Source of the DNA: an uncultured Coriobacteriaceae bacterium
GTDB lineage: Bacteria; Actinomycetota; Coriobacteriia; Coriobacteriales; Atopobiaceae
Direction: 5' to 3'
Assembly (NCBI GenBank): GCA_902778135.1
Contig: CACYWP010000019.1
Coordinates: forward strand, 1 to 64,000
Length of the DNA: 64,000 bases
The notes beneath the pieces are model-generated. The model searched no databases. It was not told the DNA's origin and worked only from the letters and a program-made list of their open reading frames with translations. Positions 9,398-17,713 of this stretch are shown piece after piece. The stretch's first letter is position 1. Every line of letters begins with the position of its first letter. The position numbers and the translations under genes were made by a program.

Positions 9398-10990
9398 CTA
9401 CTCCTCCTCGACCGGCTTCACGCCGTCCTCCTCGCGCTCCAGCGCGTAGATCAGAGAGCGGTACTTGTTGCTGGTCGCGTGCTCGTGTGGCGAGCGCTTC
9501 GCGTAGCGCTGCACGGCGATGCGCGACTTGTTGATTGCCTGCAGCGTGCCCGCACCCGCGACGCAGCCACCGGGGCAGCCCATGCCCTCCAGCAGGTAGC
9601 CCGGGTACTTGCCCTTCACGGCATCCTTGATCATCTGGCGGCACTCGTTGAGGCCCTCTGCGTTGTGGACGTGCACCTCGAGATCGGGATGGGTCTCGTG
9701 CAGGGCGTTGACCACGGCGTTCGCCACGCCGCCGGCAACAGCGAAGTTGCGCGCGTCGGTGCTGGCCACGTCGAAGTCGCTCTTGTTGTCGTCCTGCAGC
9801 TTGAGGTAGTCGATCTCCTTCGCGGCCATCATGCCCGCCATCTCCTCGAAGGTCAGAACGAAGTCGACCTCGGAGCGGATGCTGCGGCGCATGGCCTCGA
9901 GCTTCTTGGCCGAGCAGGGTCCCACGAACACGATCTTTGCCTGGGGATGCTCCGCGCGAATCATGCGAGCCGTCAGCACCATGGGCGTCAGTGCCATCGA
10001 GATGCAGTTCGCATGCTCGGGGAACTCCATCTTTGCCATGGACGACCATGCGGGGCAGCACGACGTGCCCATGAACGGCTGGTCACCCTCGATGACCTCC
10101 TCGTAGAAGTCGTCGGCCTCCTCCAGCGTGCAGAGGTCGGCACCGATCGCCACCTCCTCGACGCCGGCGAACCCCAGCAACTTGAAGGCCTCGCGCAGCT
10201 TTCCGACGTTGCCCTTGCCACCGAACTGGCCGACGAAGGCGGGGGCGACCGCCGCGATGACCTCCTCGCCGCCGAGAATCGACCAGATGACCTGCGAGAT
10301 CTGGCTCTTGTCGGCGATGGCGCCAAACGGGCAGTTGATGAGGCACTGTCCGCAGCTGACGCACCTCTCGTAGTCGATGTCGGCGCGACCGTGCTCGTCG
10401 GATCCGATGGCCTTCATCCCGCAGGCCTCGGCGCACGGGCGCACGTGATGGTGGACGGCATGGTAGGGGCACACCGTAGCACAGCGCCCGCATCCGATGC
10501 ACTTCTCGTGGTCGATGAAGGCCTTCTTGTGCTTGAAGCTGATGGCGCCCTTGGGGCAGATCTCGCGGCAGGGGTGGGCCAGGCAGCCCTGGCAGGCGCT
10601 CGAGACGCGATAGACGTTGTCCTCGCAGGCATTGCAGGCAAACTTGATGACGTTGATGAGGGGCGGCTCGTAGTAGGCGAGCCCCGCGCCTTCCGTCGCG
10701 GTGAAGCCGTCGCTGATGCGCGACCGGCTGTCGGCGCCATGCTGCGGCAAGCCCATCGCCAGACGGATGCGCTCGCCGATGATGGCGCGCTCGAGGAAGA
10801 CACTCTCGCGATAGGTCGCCACGTCGCCAGGGAGAATCTTGTAGGGCAGCTCGTCGAAGGCGTTGTCGACGTCGGAGTCGCTCCACTCGGGGTGGTCCCC
10901 AATCGAATACATGATCTTGGCAACCTCGCGGAAGACGTCGCGACGGATGCTCGTCAGGTTTGTGTAGACACCTCGCATGGTATCGGCCAT
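9398..10990 (-). CDS. [FeFe] hydrogenase, monomeric, with N-terminal ferredoxin-like domains
   Basis: 530 residues starting MADTMRGVYTNLTSIRR, with AGAGAGGTGAACC before the ATG. Cys clusters for [4Fe-4S] centres occur in the first half (CIGCGRCATVCP; CVSCGQCLINCP; plus CREICPKGAI and CAEACGMKAI). The H-cluster domain shows all three signature motifs in family order: TSCCPAWSSM, FVGPCSAKKLE and EGMGCPGGCVAGAGT. These hydrogenases reduce protons or oxidise H2 with ferredoxin in the cytoplasm of anaerobes. Domain order and motifs fit the group B/HymC-like soluble enzymes. No maturase genes (hydE, hydF, hydG) lie nearby, so they must be elsewhere. The neighbours are functionally unrelated and the gene has its own terminator. 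Confidence 0.93.
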   Translation of the reverse strand: MADTMRGVYTNLTSIRRDVFREVAKIMYSIGDHPEWSDSDVDNAFDELPYKILPGDVATYRESVFLERAIIGERIRLAMGLPQHGADSRSRISDGFTATEGAGLAYYEPPLINVIKFACNACEDNVYRVSSACQGCLAHPCREICPKGAISFKHKKAFIDHEKCIGCGRCATVCPYHAVHHHVRPCAEACGMKAIGSDEHGRADIDYERCVSCGQCLINCPFGAIADKSQISQVIWSILGGEEVIAAVAPAFVGQFGGKGNVGKLREAFKLLGFAGVEEVAIGADLCTLEEADDFYEEVIEGDQPFMGTSCCPAWSSMAKMEFPEHANCISMALTPMVLTARMIRAEHPQAKIVFVGPCSAKKLEAMRRSIRSEVDFVLTFEEMAGMMAAKEIDYLKLQDDNKSDFDVASTDARNFAVAGGVANAVVNALHETHPDLEVHVHNAEGLNECRQMIKDAVKGKYPGYLLEGMGCPGGCVAGAGTLQAINKSRIAVQRYAKRSPHEHATSNKYRSLIYALEREEDGVKPVEEE

Positions 10991-11100
10991 GGTTCACCTC
11001 TCTCTTCAGGTCCCCTGCCTCCAGTATGCCTGAACGGGAGAAGAGAGTGGGGGAACCCGTCGAGCATCACGCCGAGCGGCTGCGACCGGGACCGATGGAA

Positions 11101-11116
11101 GCGGACGGCCGTCCGC
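11101..11116. terminator. Small palindrome, possible terminator
   Basis: A perfect 16-bp palindrome (GCGGACGGCCGTCCGC) lies 27 bases downstream of the pseudouridine synthase stop codon. There is no T tract, so a terminator role is only a guess. Confidence 0.3.
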
Positions 11117-11142
11117 AGCCGCACGCTGGATGCGAGCGTGCA

Positions 11143-12102
11143 TCAATCATCGAATCGCATGCCGGCCTGGAGTTCCACGGCGCGGTGCTCGGCGTCATCG
11201 AAGAGGCGCCCAAACCTCGCGGGAAAGGGCGTGCGCAGCACCAGACCCTCGCTCGTGAGCGGATGGCGCACCTCCTCCGACCAGGCGTGCAGCATGAGGC
11301 CGTCCGCATGACGCGCCCCGCCATACAGCTCGTCCCCCACGATGGGATGGCCCTCGTGCGCGAGATGGACGCGGATCTGGTGACGCCTGCCCGTCCACAG
11401 CTCCACCAGCAGCAACGCCCGACCATCCCTGCGAGCGACGGTGCGCACCAGGGTCAGGGCCGGTTTGCCCGTCCGCCCGACGCGCATGCGGCGGGCGTCG
11501 TGGCGGTCGCGCGCGATGGGACCCTCCAGCCTCATCCAGCCCCGCTCGCTGGCTGCCAGCCTGCCTTCCACCACGGCAAGGTAGCGCTTGCGCATGCCAT
11601 GGCCCGCAACCTGCGCGTCCAGGATGGGCTGGAACTCCTCGGCCAGGCAGAAGAGCACGATTCCCGTCGTGGGGGTGTCCAGACGCTGGACGGCCTGCGG
11701 TACGGCAGCCCTGCCCTCCCGCGCGAGATGGCCGGCGACGCGCGCGGTCAGCGTCTCGGCACCACGCCCGTCCCCATGGACCAGGATTCCCGCAGGCTTG
11801 TCCGCAGCCAGCAGCACACGATCCTCGAAGAGCACCGACACGGCACCATGCGAGACGTCAGTCCGTGCGTCAGGCGTGGCCAGACGCAGGCACACCTCGT
11901 CGCCAGAGGCGAGGGCATCCCCCGCCCTCAGCATTGCGCCCGCCCGCTCCAAGCCCCCACGGGACATAATCCGACCGGCCATCGCCTTCGACCCGACAAG
12001 CGAGGCGAGCAGCGAGCGCACCTCCGTCGGCTCGGCAACCGTGAGCGTGACGCTCCCCTCGTCGACGTGGGACAGCCGCCACGGGTGACTCGCGTCGCCC
12101 AT
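11143..12102 (-). CDS. RluA-family pseudouridine synthase
   Basis: 319 residues from ATG at 12102 (MGDASHPWRLSHVDEG). The start shares one base with the TGA of the upstream lysR gene (TGATG), which decides the start. The catalytic motif is VQRLDTPTTGIVLF (Asp in RLD, family consensus HRLDxxTSG), followed by KRYLAVVEG, the RRHQIRVHLAHEGHPIVGDELYG box and a C-terminal LHAW motif, all in RluA order. It isomerises uridine in rRNA or tRNA; which position cannot be told. The His of the usual HRLD is Gln here, and the N-terminal part is short and S4-like at best. Translational coupling to a LysR gene is probably just packing. Confidence 0.9.
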   Translation of the reverse strand: MGDASHPWRLSHVDEGSVTLTVAEPTEVRSLLASLVGSKAMAGRIMSRGGLERAGAMLRAGDALASGDEVCLRLATPDARTDVSHGAVSVLFEDRVLLAADKPAGILVHGDGRGAETLTARVAGHLAREGRAAVPQAVQRLDTPTTGIVLFCLAEEFQPILDAQVAGHGMRKRYLAVVEGRLAASERGWMRLEGPIARDRHDARRMRVGRTGKPALTLVRTVARRDGRALLLVELWTGRRHQIRVHLAHEGHPIVGDELYGGARHADGLMLHAWSEEVRHPLTSEGLVLRTPFPARFGRLFDDAEHRAVELQAGMRFDD

Positions 12103-13049
12103 CACAGGCCCTCCCCTGACAGGGCCTCCCCCGCCTGTTCGCACAGCAGGTCGGCAAAGGACTTGATGACACTCCAGACGTGCCCCGAGGAACGCCAGGC
12201 GATCTGCACGTCGATGCGCGCCTCGGGCCCCAGGTCGACCACGCACATGTCCGTCATGCGCCGCTCTCCCAGCGTGGAGCGCACGACGCCCATCTCCACG
12301 AAGCAGGCACCGACCCCCTGCGTTGCCAGCTCGACGAGCGTCTCGGAGTTCTCGGACAGCACCGCGACATGGGCGTCAATGCCCGAGCGTGCCACCAGGC
12401 GTCGGGAGATGTCGCCTTCCTGGTCGTTTCTCCCCAGCATGAGGAAGGGGCAGTCCGCCAGCGGTCGCAGGTCATGGGCCTGCGACGCCTCGAGCGCGAT
12501 GGCGTCGGCCATCTCGCCGTATTGAGCCCGCAGCAGCTCGTAGGACACGAGCAACACTACCTGCTCGCTGCGCAGGGGGCGCACCTCGATGCCGCCCATG
12601 CCCTCGGGCACCGTCGCCACCGCCATGTCGATGCGTCCCGTGCGCAGCGCCTCGACGATCTCCTCGTTCTCGCCCTCCTCGATGCGCACGTCCACGCCCG
12701 GGCGCTGCCTGCGAAAGGTGGCGATGGCCTTGGGCAGCATCAGGTGGCCACGTGTCGAACCGATGCCCACGGCCAGCAGGCCGCGCTCGTCGCCCGCGAT
12801 GTCTGCGAACTCCTGCTCCAACGCGCGGCGCTCAGCCTGGAAGCGCTGGGCGTACCCCAGGAACACGGTGCCGGCATAGGTCAGCGACAGGGGGACGGTG
12901 CGGTTGACCAGCTTCACCCCCAGCTCGCGCTCGACCTGGGCGATGTGCGCCGAGAGGGTCTGCTGGGTGACATGCAGCCGCGTGGCAGCGTGCGTGAAGC
13001 TCAGTTCGTCGGCCAATGCGCAGAAGTAGTCCATGGTGGCGAGGTTCAC
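12102..13049 (-). CDS. LysR-family transcriptional regulator
   Basis: 315 residues from GTG at 13049, with AGGAGG eight bases upstream. The N-terminal winged helix-turn-helix (residues 1-60, MDYFCALADELSFTHAATRL ... VTQQTLSAHIAQVERELG) is canonical. It is followed by the periplasmic-binding-protein-like effector domain (about 90-300). The effector is unknown. The gene is divergent from a 54-codon ORF at 13213, the arrangement in which LysR proteins commonly control their neighbour, and is coupled to the downstream pseudouridine synthase. Confidence 0.93.
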   Translation of the reverse strand: MNLATMDYFCALADELSFTHAATRLHVTQQTLSAHIAQVERELGVKLVNRTVPLSLTYAGTVFLGYAQRFQAERRALEQEFADIAGDERGLLAVGIGSTRGHLMLPKAIATFRRQRPGVDVRIEEGENEEIVEALRTGRIDMAVATVPEGMGGIEVRPLRSEQVVLLVSYELLRAQYGEMADAIALEASQAHDLRPLADCPFLMLGRNDQEGDISRRLVARSGIDAHVAVLSENSETLVELATQGVGACFVEMGVVRSTLGERRMTDMCVVDLGPEARIDVQIAWRSSGHVWSVIKSFADLLCEQAGEALSGEGL

Positions 13050-13140
13050 AGGCGCGTCCTCCTCGTAAGCTGTGGACAGCGACGGTTCCGACCGCCCCTA
13101 TGCCACAAATAGAATTGGTGATTAGTATCGATGCTAACAG

Positions 13141-13168
13141 TTGGACCCGGTTGTAACAAGATTGTAAT
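13141..13168 (+). promoter_or_regulatory. Candidate sigma-70 promoter for the 54-codon ORF
   Basis: TTGGAC (13141-13146) and TGTAAT (13163-13168) with a 16-base spacer, in an unusually A+T-rich patch between the divergent lysR gene and the small ORF. The LysR operator probably lies here too. Confidence 0.45.
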
Positions 13169-13212
13169 CTTAGAGATGACCGAAGAGAGGACGGCACTCA
13201 GAGGAGGCTACC

Positions 13213-13377
13213 ATGAGCGTCAACACCACGAGCCCTGCAAGGAACAGGAACACGACAGCATCCATGGCCCGTCCGTCCAACAACCGTCGCACCTCCGCCC
13301 GCACCCCCCGCTCGGGCGACTCCCGCCAGGTCCTGCTGTCCTTCGCGCGCCTGGGACTGCTGGGAACGCGCTGGTAG
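13213..13377 (+). CDS. Arg-rich small protein (54 aa), unknown
   Basis: ATG at 13213 follows a strong GAGGAGG at 13201-13207. The product is very basic: MSVNTTSPARNRNTTASMAR, then PSNNRRTSARTPRSGDSRQV and a hydrophobic/basic end LLSFARLGLLGTRW. A candidate promoter lies upstream and a good hairpin terminator begins 30 bases after the stop, so it has all parts of a transcription unit. It has no known domain. It could be a real small basic protein or secreted peptide precursor regulated by the divergent LysR protein, or a chance frame. Confidence 0.5.
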   Translation: MSVNTTSPARNRNTTASMARPSNNRRTSARTPRSGDSRQVLLSFARLGLLGTRW

Positions 13378-13406
13378 AGAACCATAGCCTAAGATCGTCA
13401 TTCTGT

Positions 13407-13432
13407 CGGCCCGCATCTCCGGATGCGGGCCG
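13407..13432 (+). terminator. Intrinsic terminator after the 54-codon ORF
   Basis: Perfect ten-base arms (CGGCCCGCAT / ATGCGGGCCG) around CTCCGG, followed by ATTCTCTG. Confidence 0.65.
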
Positions 13433-13484
13433 ATTCTCTGTCGATGGTGGTCGCTGATGGTCGGAACTGATGGCGTTGACGCAC

Positions 13485-13528
13485 GATGGGCCCTGGCCAC
13501 GGGAAGCTTCCCGTGGCCAGGGCCCATC
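13485..13528. repeat. Perfect 44-bp palindrome downstream of hisS
   Basis: Two 22-base arms with no loop (GATGGGCCCTGGCCACGGGA on the left; centre GGGAAGCTTCCC) lie 21 bases past the hisS stop codon. Position suggests transcription termination of hisS, but no T tract follows and the perfect symmetry without a loop is unusual for a terminator. Confidence 0.9.
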
Positions 13529-13548
13529 GCTGGAATCCCTGACAAGCC

Positions 13549-14856
13549 CTAGAGTCGCTCTGCGACAAACGCGGCCAGCTGGTCCAGGGGCACCTGAACC
13601 TGCTCGTGGCTGGCCATGTCGCGCACCGTGGCGACACCGGCAGCCACCTCGTCGGACCCAAGCACCACGCAGATGCGCGCACCCAGGCGATTCGCCTGCT
13701 TGAACTGGGCCTTCAGCGAGCGGCCCTGGTAGTCCGCCTCGGTACGAACGCCCGCGTTGCGCAGGGAGAGCGTCGCCGAGAAGGCCGCCGCACGCTGCTC
13801 GGGCATGCAGGCGACGTACACGCAGCCGGGCTCCTCCCCCGCAAGGTCGATGCCCTGTGCCTGCAGGGCAAGGTAGATGCGCTCGAAGCCGACGGCAAAG
13901 CCGATGCCAGGCGTGGGCTTGCCGCCCTCCAGCTCCATGAGTCCGTCGTAGCGGCCGCCGCCTCCGATGGCGCCCACGCCGGAGCCCTCGACCTCGACCT
14001 CGAAGACCGTGCGCGTGTAATAGTCCAGGCCGCGCACCAGCGTCGGATCCTCCGTGTAGGCGATGCCCGCCTCGTCGAGGTACCGCTTCACCTGCTCGTA
14101 ATGGCTGCGGCAATCCTCGCAGAGGGCGTCGGTCACCTTGGGAGCCGCCTCCATCACCGCGCGGCAGTGGTCGTTCTTGCAGTCGAAGGCGCGCAACGGG
14201 TTCAACTCGGCGCGCTCGATGCAGTCGTCGCACATCTCGTCGGCGTGGTCCAGGATGAACTGACGAACCGCCTGGCGGTAGGCGGGACGGCAAGAGGAGT
14301 CACCCATCGAGTTGATGGTCAGGTGCAGCTGGGAGGACTCGAAACCCAGACGCCTGAAGTACTCCATCAGCACGATGATGACCTCGGCGTCGGCCGCCGG
14401 GTCGGAGGCACCGAGCCACTCCAGGCCCACCTGGTGGAACTGGCGCAGGCGGCCCTTCTGGGGACGCTCGCCGCGGAACATCGCCTCGCCGTACCAGAGC
14501 TTGGCGGGGGCGCCGCCCTGCGGGACGAAGTTGTGCTCTACCGCCGCGCGGACCACGCCGGCCGTTCCCTCGGGACGCATGGCCATGCGCTGGCGGGGCT
14601 TCAGGTGGGACTCGCCGCCGCGTTCCAGCACCTCGGGCAGCAGGGCTCCCGAGAAGACGCGGAACATCTCCTTGCGCACCACGTCGGTCGACTCGCCGAT
14701 GCCATGCACGAAGGTGTCCACCTGCTCGATCGCCGGCGTCTCGATCATGTCGAACCCATAGGCGCCGAACAGCTCGCGCGCCACGTCGACCATCCGCTGC
14801 CATGCACGCATGTAGCCGCCGTACAGGTCCTCGGTCCCCTGCACCCTCTGTGCCAT
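13549..14856 (-). CDS. hisS: Histidyl-tRNA synthetase
   Basis: 435 residues from ATG at 14856 (MAQRVQGTEDLYGGYMRAWQ). Class II motifs are present: motif 2 region (AMRPEGTAGVVRA), the histidine-specific GLDYYTRTVFEV, and motif 3 (GGGGRYDGLMELEGG ... GIGFAVGFERI). The C-terminal anticodon-binding domain follows (about 330-435). It charges tRNA-His in the cytoplasm. Length is normal for bacterial HisRS. The frame extends upstream but that part lacks family sequence; a further 42 codons were therefore excluded. It stands alone, with a palindrome as probable terminator. Confidence 0.97.
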   Translation of the reverse strand: MAQRVQGTEDLYGGYMRAWQRMVDVARELFGAYGFDMIETPAIEQVDTFVHGIGESTDVVRKEMFRVFSGALLPEVLERGGESHLKPRQRMAMRPEGTAGVVRAAVEHNFVPQGGAPAKLWYGEAMFRGERPQKGRLRQFHQVGLEWLGASDPAADAEVIIVLMEYFRRLGFESSQLHLTINSMGDSSCRPAYRQAVRQFILDHADEMCDDCIERAELNPLRAFDCKNDHCRAVMEAAPKVTDALCEDCRSHYEQVKRYLDEAGIAYTEDPTLVRGLDYYTRTVFEVEVEGSGVGAIGGGGRYDGLMELEGGKPTPGIGFAVGFERIYLALQAQGIDLAGEEPGCVYVACMPEQRAAAFSATLSLRNAGVRTEADYQGRSLKAQFKQANRLGARICVVLGSDEVAAGVATVRDMASHEQVQVPLDQLAAFVAERL

Positions 14857-15063
14857 CGCAATCAACTCCAAAATCGTCAGAAACACTAGCGCACCAGTAT
14901 AGCGAACGGCAGCCTTCGCGCGCAGGCTCGACACGCACCGGACACGCGCCTTCGCATCCGCGCACCTTGCCCGATTGCACAACGTCTACCTGCATGGATG
15001 GAATGACCACCTCAAAGGCAGCGACGGCTCGAACCGTGACGAGCCAATCGCGGCAGAAGGGAA

Positions 15064-15094
15064 AGGTGCCCCACGCAGAAGCCGTGGGGCACCT
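15064..15094 (-). terminator. Intrinsic terminator of ilvE
   Basis: Perfect 12-base arms (AGGTGCCCCACG / CGTGGGGCACCT), followed on the minus strand by TTCCCTTCT, 28 bases after the ilvE stop. Confidence 0.85.
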
Positions 15095-15122
15095 CCTTGC
15101 GTACCTGAATGCCAGACAGGCC

Positions 15123-16160
15123 CTAGGCGATCTTCACGACCCAGCCGAACTTGTCCTCGATCTCGCCAGCCTGGATGCCGGTGAGGGTCTCGCGCAGCTT
15201 GGCCAGGACGGGACCGACGTGCTCCATGCCGGCGCCAAAGACGTGCTCGTTGCCCTCGAGGTCGACGACCTTGCCCACCGGGCTGATGACGGCGGCGGTG
15301 CCGCACATGCCGCACTCGACGAACTGGTCGATCTCGTCGAAGCGCACCTGGCGCTGCTCGACCTTCATGCCCAGCATCTCCTCGGCGACCTGCACGAGTG
15401 AGCGACGGGTGATGGAGGGCAGGATGGAATCGGTGGCGGACTGGGGCACGACCAGGGTGCCATCCTCCTTGACCAGCAGGAAGTTGGCGCCACCGGACTC
15501 CTCGACGTAGGTGTGGGTCTGCGGGTCGAGGAACATGTTGTCGGCAAAGCCCTCGGCGTGCGCCAGCACGCTGGGATACAGGCTCATGGCGTAGTTGAGA
15601 CCGGCCTTGATGTTGCCGGTGCCGTGCGGCGCCGCGCGGTCGTACTCGGGCACCTTCAGGGCCACGGGCTGGACGCCACCCTTGTAGTAGGGGCCGACCG
15701 GGGTGACCAGGATGCGGAACTGGTACTCGGTGGCAGGCTTGACGCCGATGACGTCACCGGTGGCGACCATGAACGGGCGGATGTAGAGGGTTGCGCCGCT
15801 GCCGAAGGGCGGGACCCAAGCCAGGTTTGCCTCGACAACCTGCTTGACCGCGGAGACGAAGCGGTCCTCGGGGAACGGCGGCATGCAGATGCGCTTGGCG
15901 GAGTCGGCCATGCGCTGGGCGTTCATGTCGGGACGGAAGCAGACGATCTCGCCGTCCTTGGTGGTGTAGGCCTTCAGGCCCTCGAAGACCTCCTGGCAGT
16001 AATGGAAGATGCCTGCGCACTCGGAGAGCTGCAGGGTGTGGTCGGGCGTGAGGATGTCCTCGCCCCAGGCACCGTCCTTGTAGTTGCAGACGTAGCTGTA
16101 ATCGGTCGGGGTGTAGGCAAACGTCAGGCTACCCCAGTCGATGTCCTTCTTCTCCACCAT
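15123..16160 (-). CDS. ilvE: Branched-chain amino acid aminotransferase
   Basis: 345 residues from ATG at 16160 (MVEKKDIDWGSLTFAYTPTD), with TTGGAGAGACCC just upstream. It is a fold-type IV PLP enzyme of the IlvE-II (eukaryote-like, long) class. The PLP lysine lies in GTGNIKAGLNYAMSL, with YVEESGGANFLLV and the C-terminal CGTAAVISPVG (the family GTA motif). It interconverts Leu, Ile and Val with their 2-oxo acids using 2-oxoglutarate. It is monocistronic with its own terminator. Confidence 0.96.
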   Translation of the reverse strand: MVEKKDIDWGSLTFAYTPTDYSYVCNYKDGAWGEDILTPDHTLQLSECAGIFHYCQEVFEGLKAYTTKDGEIVCFRPDMNAQRMADSAKRICMPPFPEDRFVSAVKQVVEANLAWVPPFGSGATLYIRPFMVATGDVIGVKPATEYQFRILVTPVGPYYKGGVQPVALKVPEYDRAAPHGTGNIKAGLNYAMSLYPSVLAHAEGFADNMFLDPQTHTYVEESGGANFLLVKEDGTLVVPQSATDSILPSITRRSLVQVAEEMLGMKVEQRQVRFDEIDQFVECGMCGTAAVISPVGKVVDLEGNEHVFGAGMEHVGPVLAKLRETLTGIQAGEIEDKFGWVVKIA

Positions 16161-16302
16161 GGGTCTCTCCAATCGTCCATGCGACATCGCATCAAACCAG
16201 ACCCATACAGGGTACTACCAGCCACCAAGCCTGCACGAAATCGTGCCTACTGCGAAACAAAAGGACCTCGGCAGTCGCCAAGCCCCATGGACCCGGTGCG
16301 TC

Positions 16303-16851
16303 CTACAGGCTCTCGATGCCCTGTTCCTGCTCGTAGGGCGTCAGCTGGGCGATCAGCCCCATGCGCGCCAGCTCGTCTCCGATCTCGTCAAGTATCTCCT
16401 CGGAGTCTGCCGACACGTGGTGGAAGTGGTATCCCGACGTCACGCGCGACAGCAGCGTGGACTTGCTGTGGGCCAGGTCGTCCAGGTAGCGGCGCACGTC
16501 GCGACGGCTGGACAGGTCCAGGCGCGCCTCGATCTTGCCGTAGTGGCGATGGTTGACGATGACGTCCTCGACCGTCCCGCCCGCATCGACGATCGCGTAC
16601 AGCTCCTCCTCGACCTGGCTCTCGTCGTGGCACACCTTGAACAGCCTGCGGCATGGCCCGCCCGAGCGCACCAGGACATAGCCGTTGTGACGCGACACGA
16701 TGTCGTTGCCCTCGCTGCGCAGCAGGGCGATGTCGTGCACGATGACCTGGCGGCTGACGCCACAGCGGCGCGCGATCTCGGCCCCGGGAATCGGTTCGGT
16801 CGCGCCTTCCAGCAGCGCGAGGATCTCGAAGCGCCTCTCCCTCCCCCTCAT
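16303..16851 (-). CDS. niaR: NiaR-type niacin-responsive transcriptional repressor (HTH + 3H domain)
   Basis: 182 residues starting MRGRERRFEILALLEGATEP. The N-terminal winged helix (residues 1-60, GAEIARRCGVSRQVIVHDIALLR) is followed by the 3H domain with its His-rich metal/ligand sites (VCHDESQ, VNHRHYGKIEA, TSGYHFHHV). NiaR (YrxA) proteins repress NAD biosynthesis and niacin uptake genes when nicotinate is bound. It is the last gene of the nadABC operon, one base after nadC, so it is probably autoregulated. A candidate operator lies before nadA. Confidence 0.92.
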   Translation of the reverse strand: MRGRERRFEILALLEGATEPIPGAEIARRCGVSRQVIVHDIALLRSEGNDIVSRHNGYVLVRSGGPCRRLFKVCHDESQVEEELYAIVDAGGTVEDVIVNHRHYGKIEARLDLSSRRDVRRYLDDLAHSKSTLLSRVTSGYHFHHVSADSEEILDEIGDELARMGLIAQLTPYEQEQGIESL

Positions 16852-16852
16852 G

Positions 16853-17713
16853 TCACACCTGCCCCAGGACGCGCAGGTGCTTCAGCGAGAGGTCGAGTAT
16901 CGGCGCGGAGTGCGTCAGAGCTCCCGAGGAGACGTAGTCCACGCCCAGGTCGACCAGTGCCGCAGCGTTCTCCGCGGTCACGTTGCCCGACACCTCCACC
17001 TCGGCACGGCCGTCTATCAGCTCGATGGCCTGGCGCATGGTCTCGTGGTCCATGTTGTCCAGCATGATGATGTCTGCGCCGGCATCGACCGCCTCGCGCA
17101 CCATGTCCAGGTTCTCGACCTCGACCTCGACCTTGCGCACGAAGGGCGCGTGCGTGCGGGCTGCCGCAATCGCTGCCGCAATGCCCCCCGCCGCATCGAT
17201 GTGGTTGTCCTTCAGCATGACGCCGTCAGAAAGGTTGTAGCGATGGTTGCCCGCCCCGCCGACGCGCACCGCCTCCTTCTCGAAGACGCGCATGTTGGGC
17301 GTGGTCTTGCGCGTGTCGACCAGCTGCGTGCCCGTACCGGCGAACAGGGCTGACATGCGCCGTGCGTAGGTGGCGATGCCGCTCATGCGCTGAAGGTAGT
17401 TGAGGGCCACGCGCTCGGCGGAGAGCAGCGCACGCACGTCGGCCTCGACGATGGCGAGCTCCTGTCCCGAAGCCACCTCGTCACCCTCGGCGACGGACGC
17501 ACGCACACGCGCTGTCGGATCCAGCAGCTGGAAGGCCAGCGCGAACACGTCAAGACCGCAGATGACCCCGTCCTGCTTGGCAATCAGCCGCACCTCGCCA
17601 CGCGCGGCCTGCGGCATCACCGAAGCCGTCGAGACGTCCTCGCTTGTGATGTCCTCCTGCAGTGCCATGCGCACCAGCGGCTCGGCCTGCAGCCTCAGTG
17701 TGATGGGATTCAT
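16853..17713 (-). CDS. nadC: Nicotinate-nucleotide pyrophosphorylase (quinolinate phosphoribosyltransferase)
   Basis: 286 residues from ATG at 17713 (MNPITLRLQAEPLVRMALQE). QPRTase motifs are visible: ALLSAERVALNYLQRMSGIAT, DTRKTTPNMRVFEKEAVRVG, GGAGNHRYNLSDGVMLKDNH and the C-terminal barrel strands VEVEVENL and IIMLDNM. It converts quinolinate and PRPP to nicotinate mononucleotide, CO2 and PPi. Its ATG overlaps the nadB stop by four bases (ATGA). Confidence 0.97.
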   Translation of the reverse strand: MNPITLRLQAEPLVRMALQEDITSEDVSTASVMPQAARGEVRLIAKQDGVICGLDVFALAFQLLDPTARVRASVAEGDEVASGQELAIVEADVRALLSAERVALNYLQRMSGIATYARRMSALFAGTGTQLVDTRKTTPNMRVFEKEAVRVGGAGNHRYNLSDGVMLKDNHIDAAGGIAAAIAAARTHAPFVRKVEVEVENLDMVREAVDAGADIIMLDNMDHETMRQAIELIDGRAEVEVSGNVTAENAAALVDLGVDYVSSGALTHSAPILDLSLKHLRVLGQV

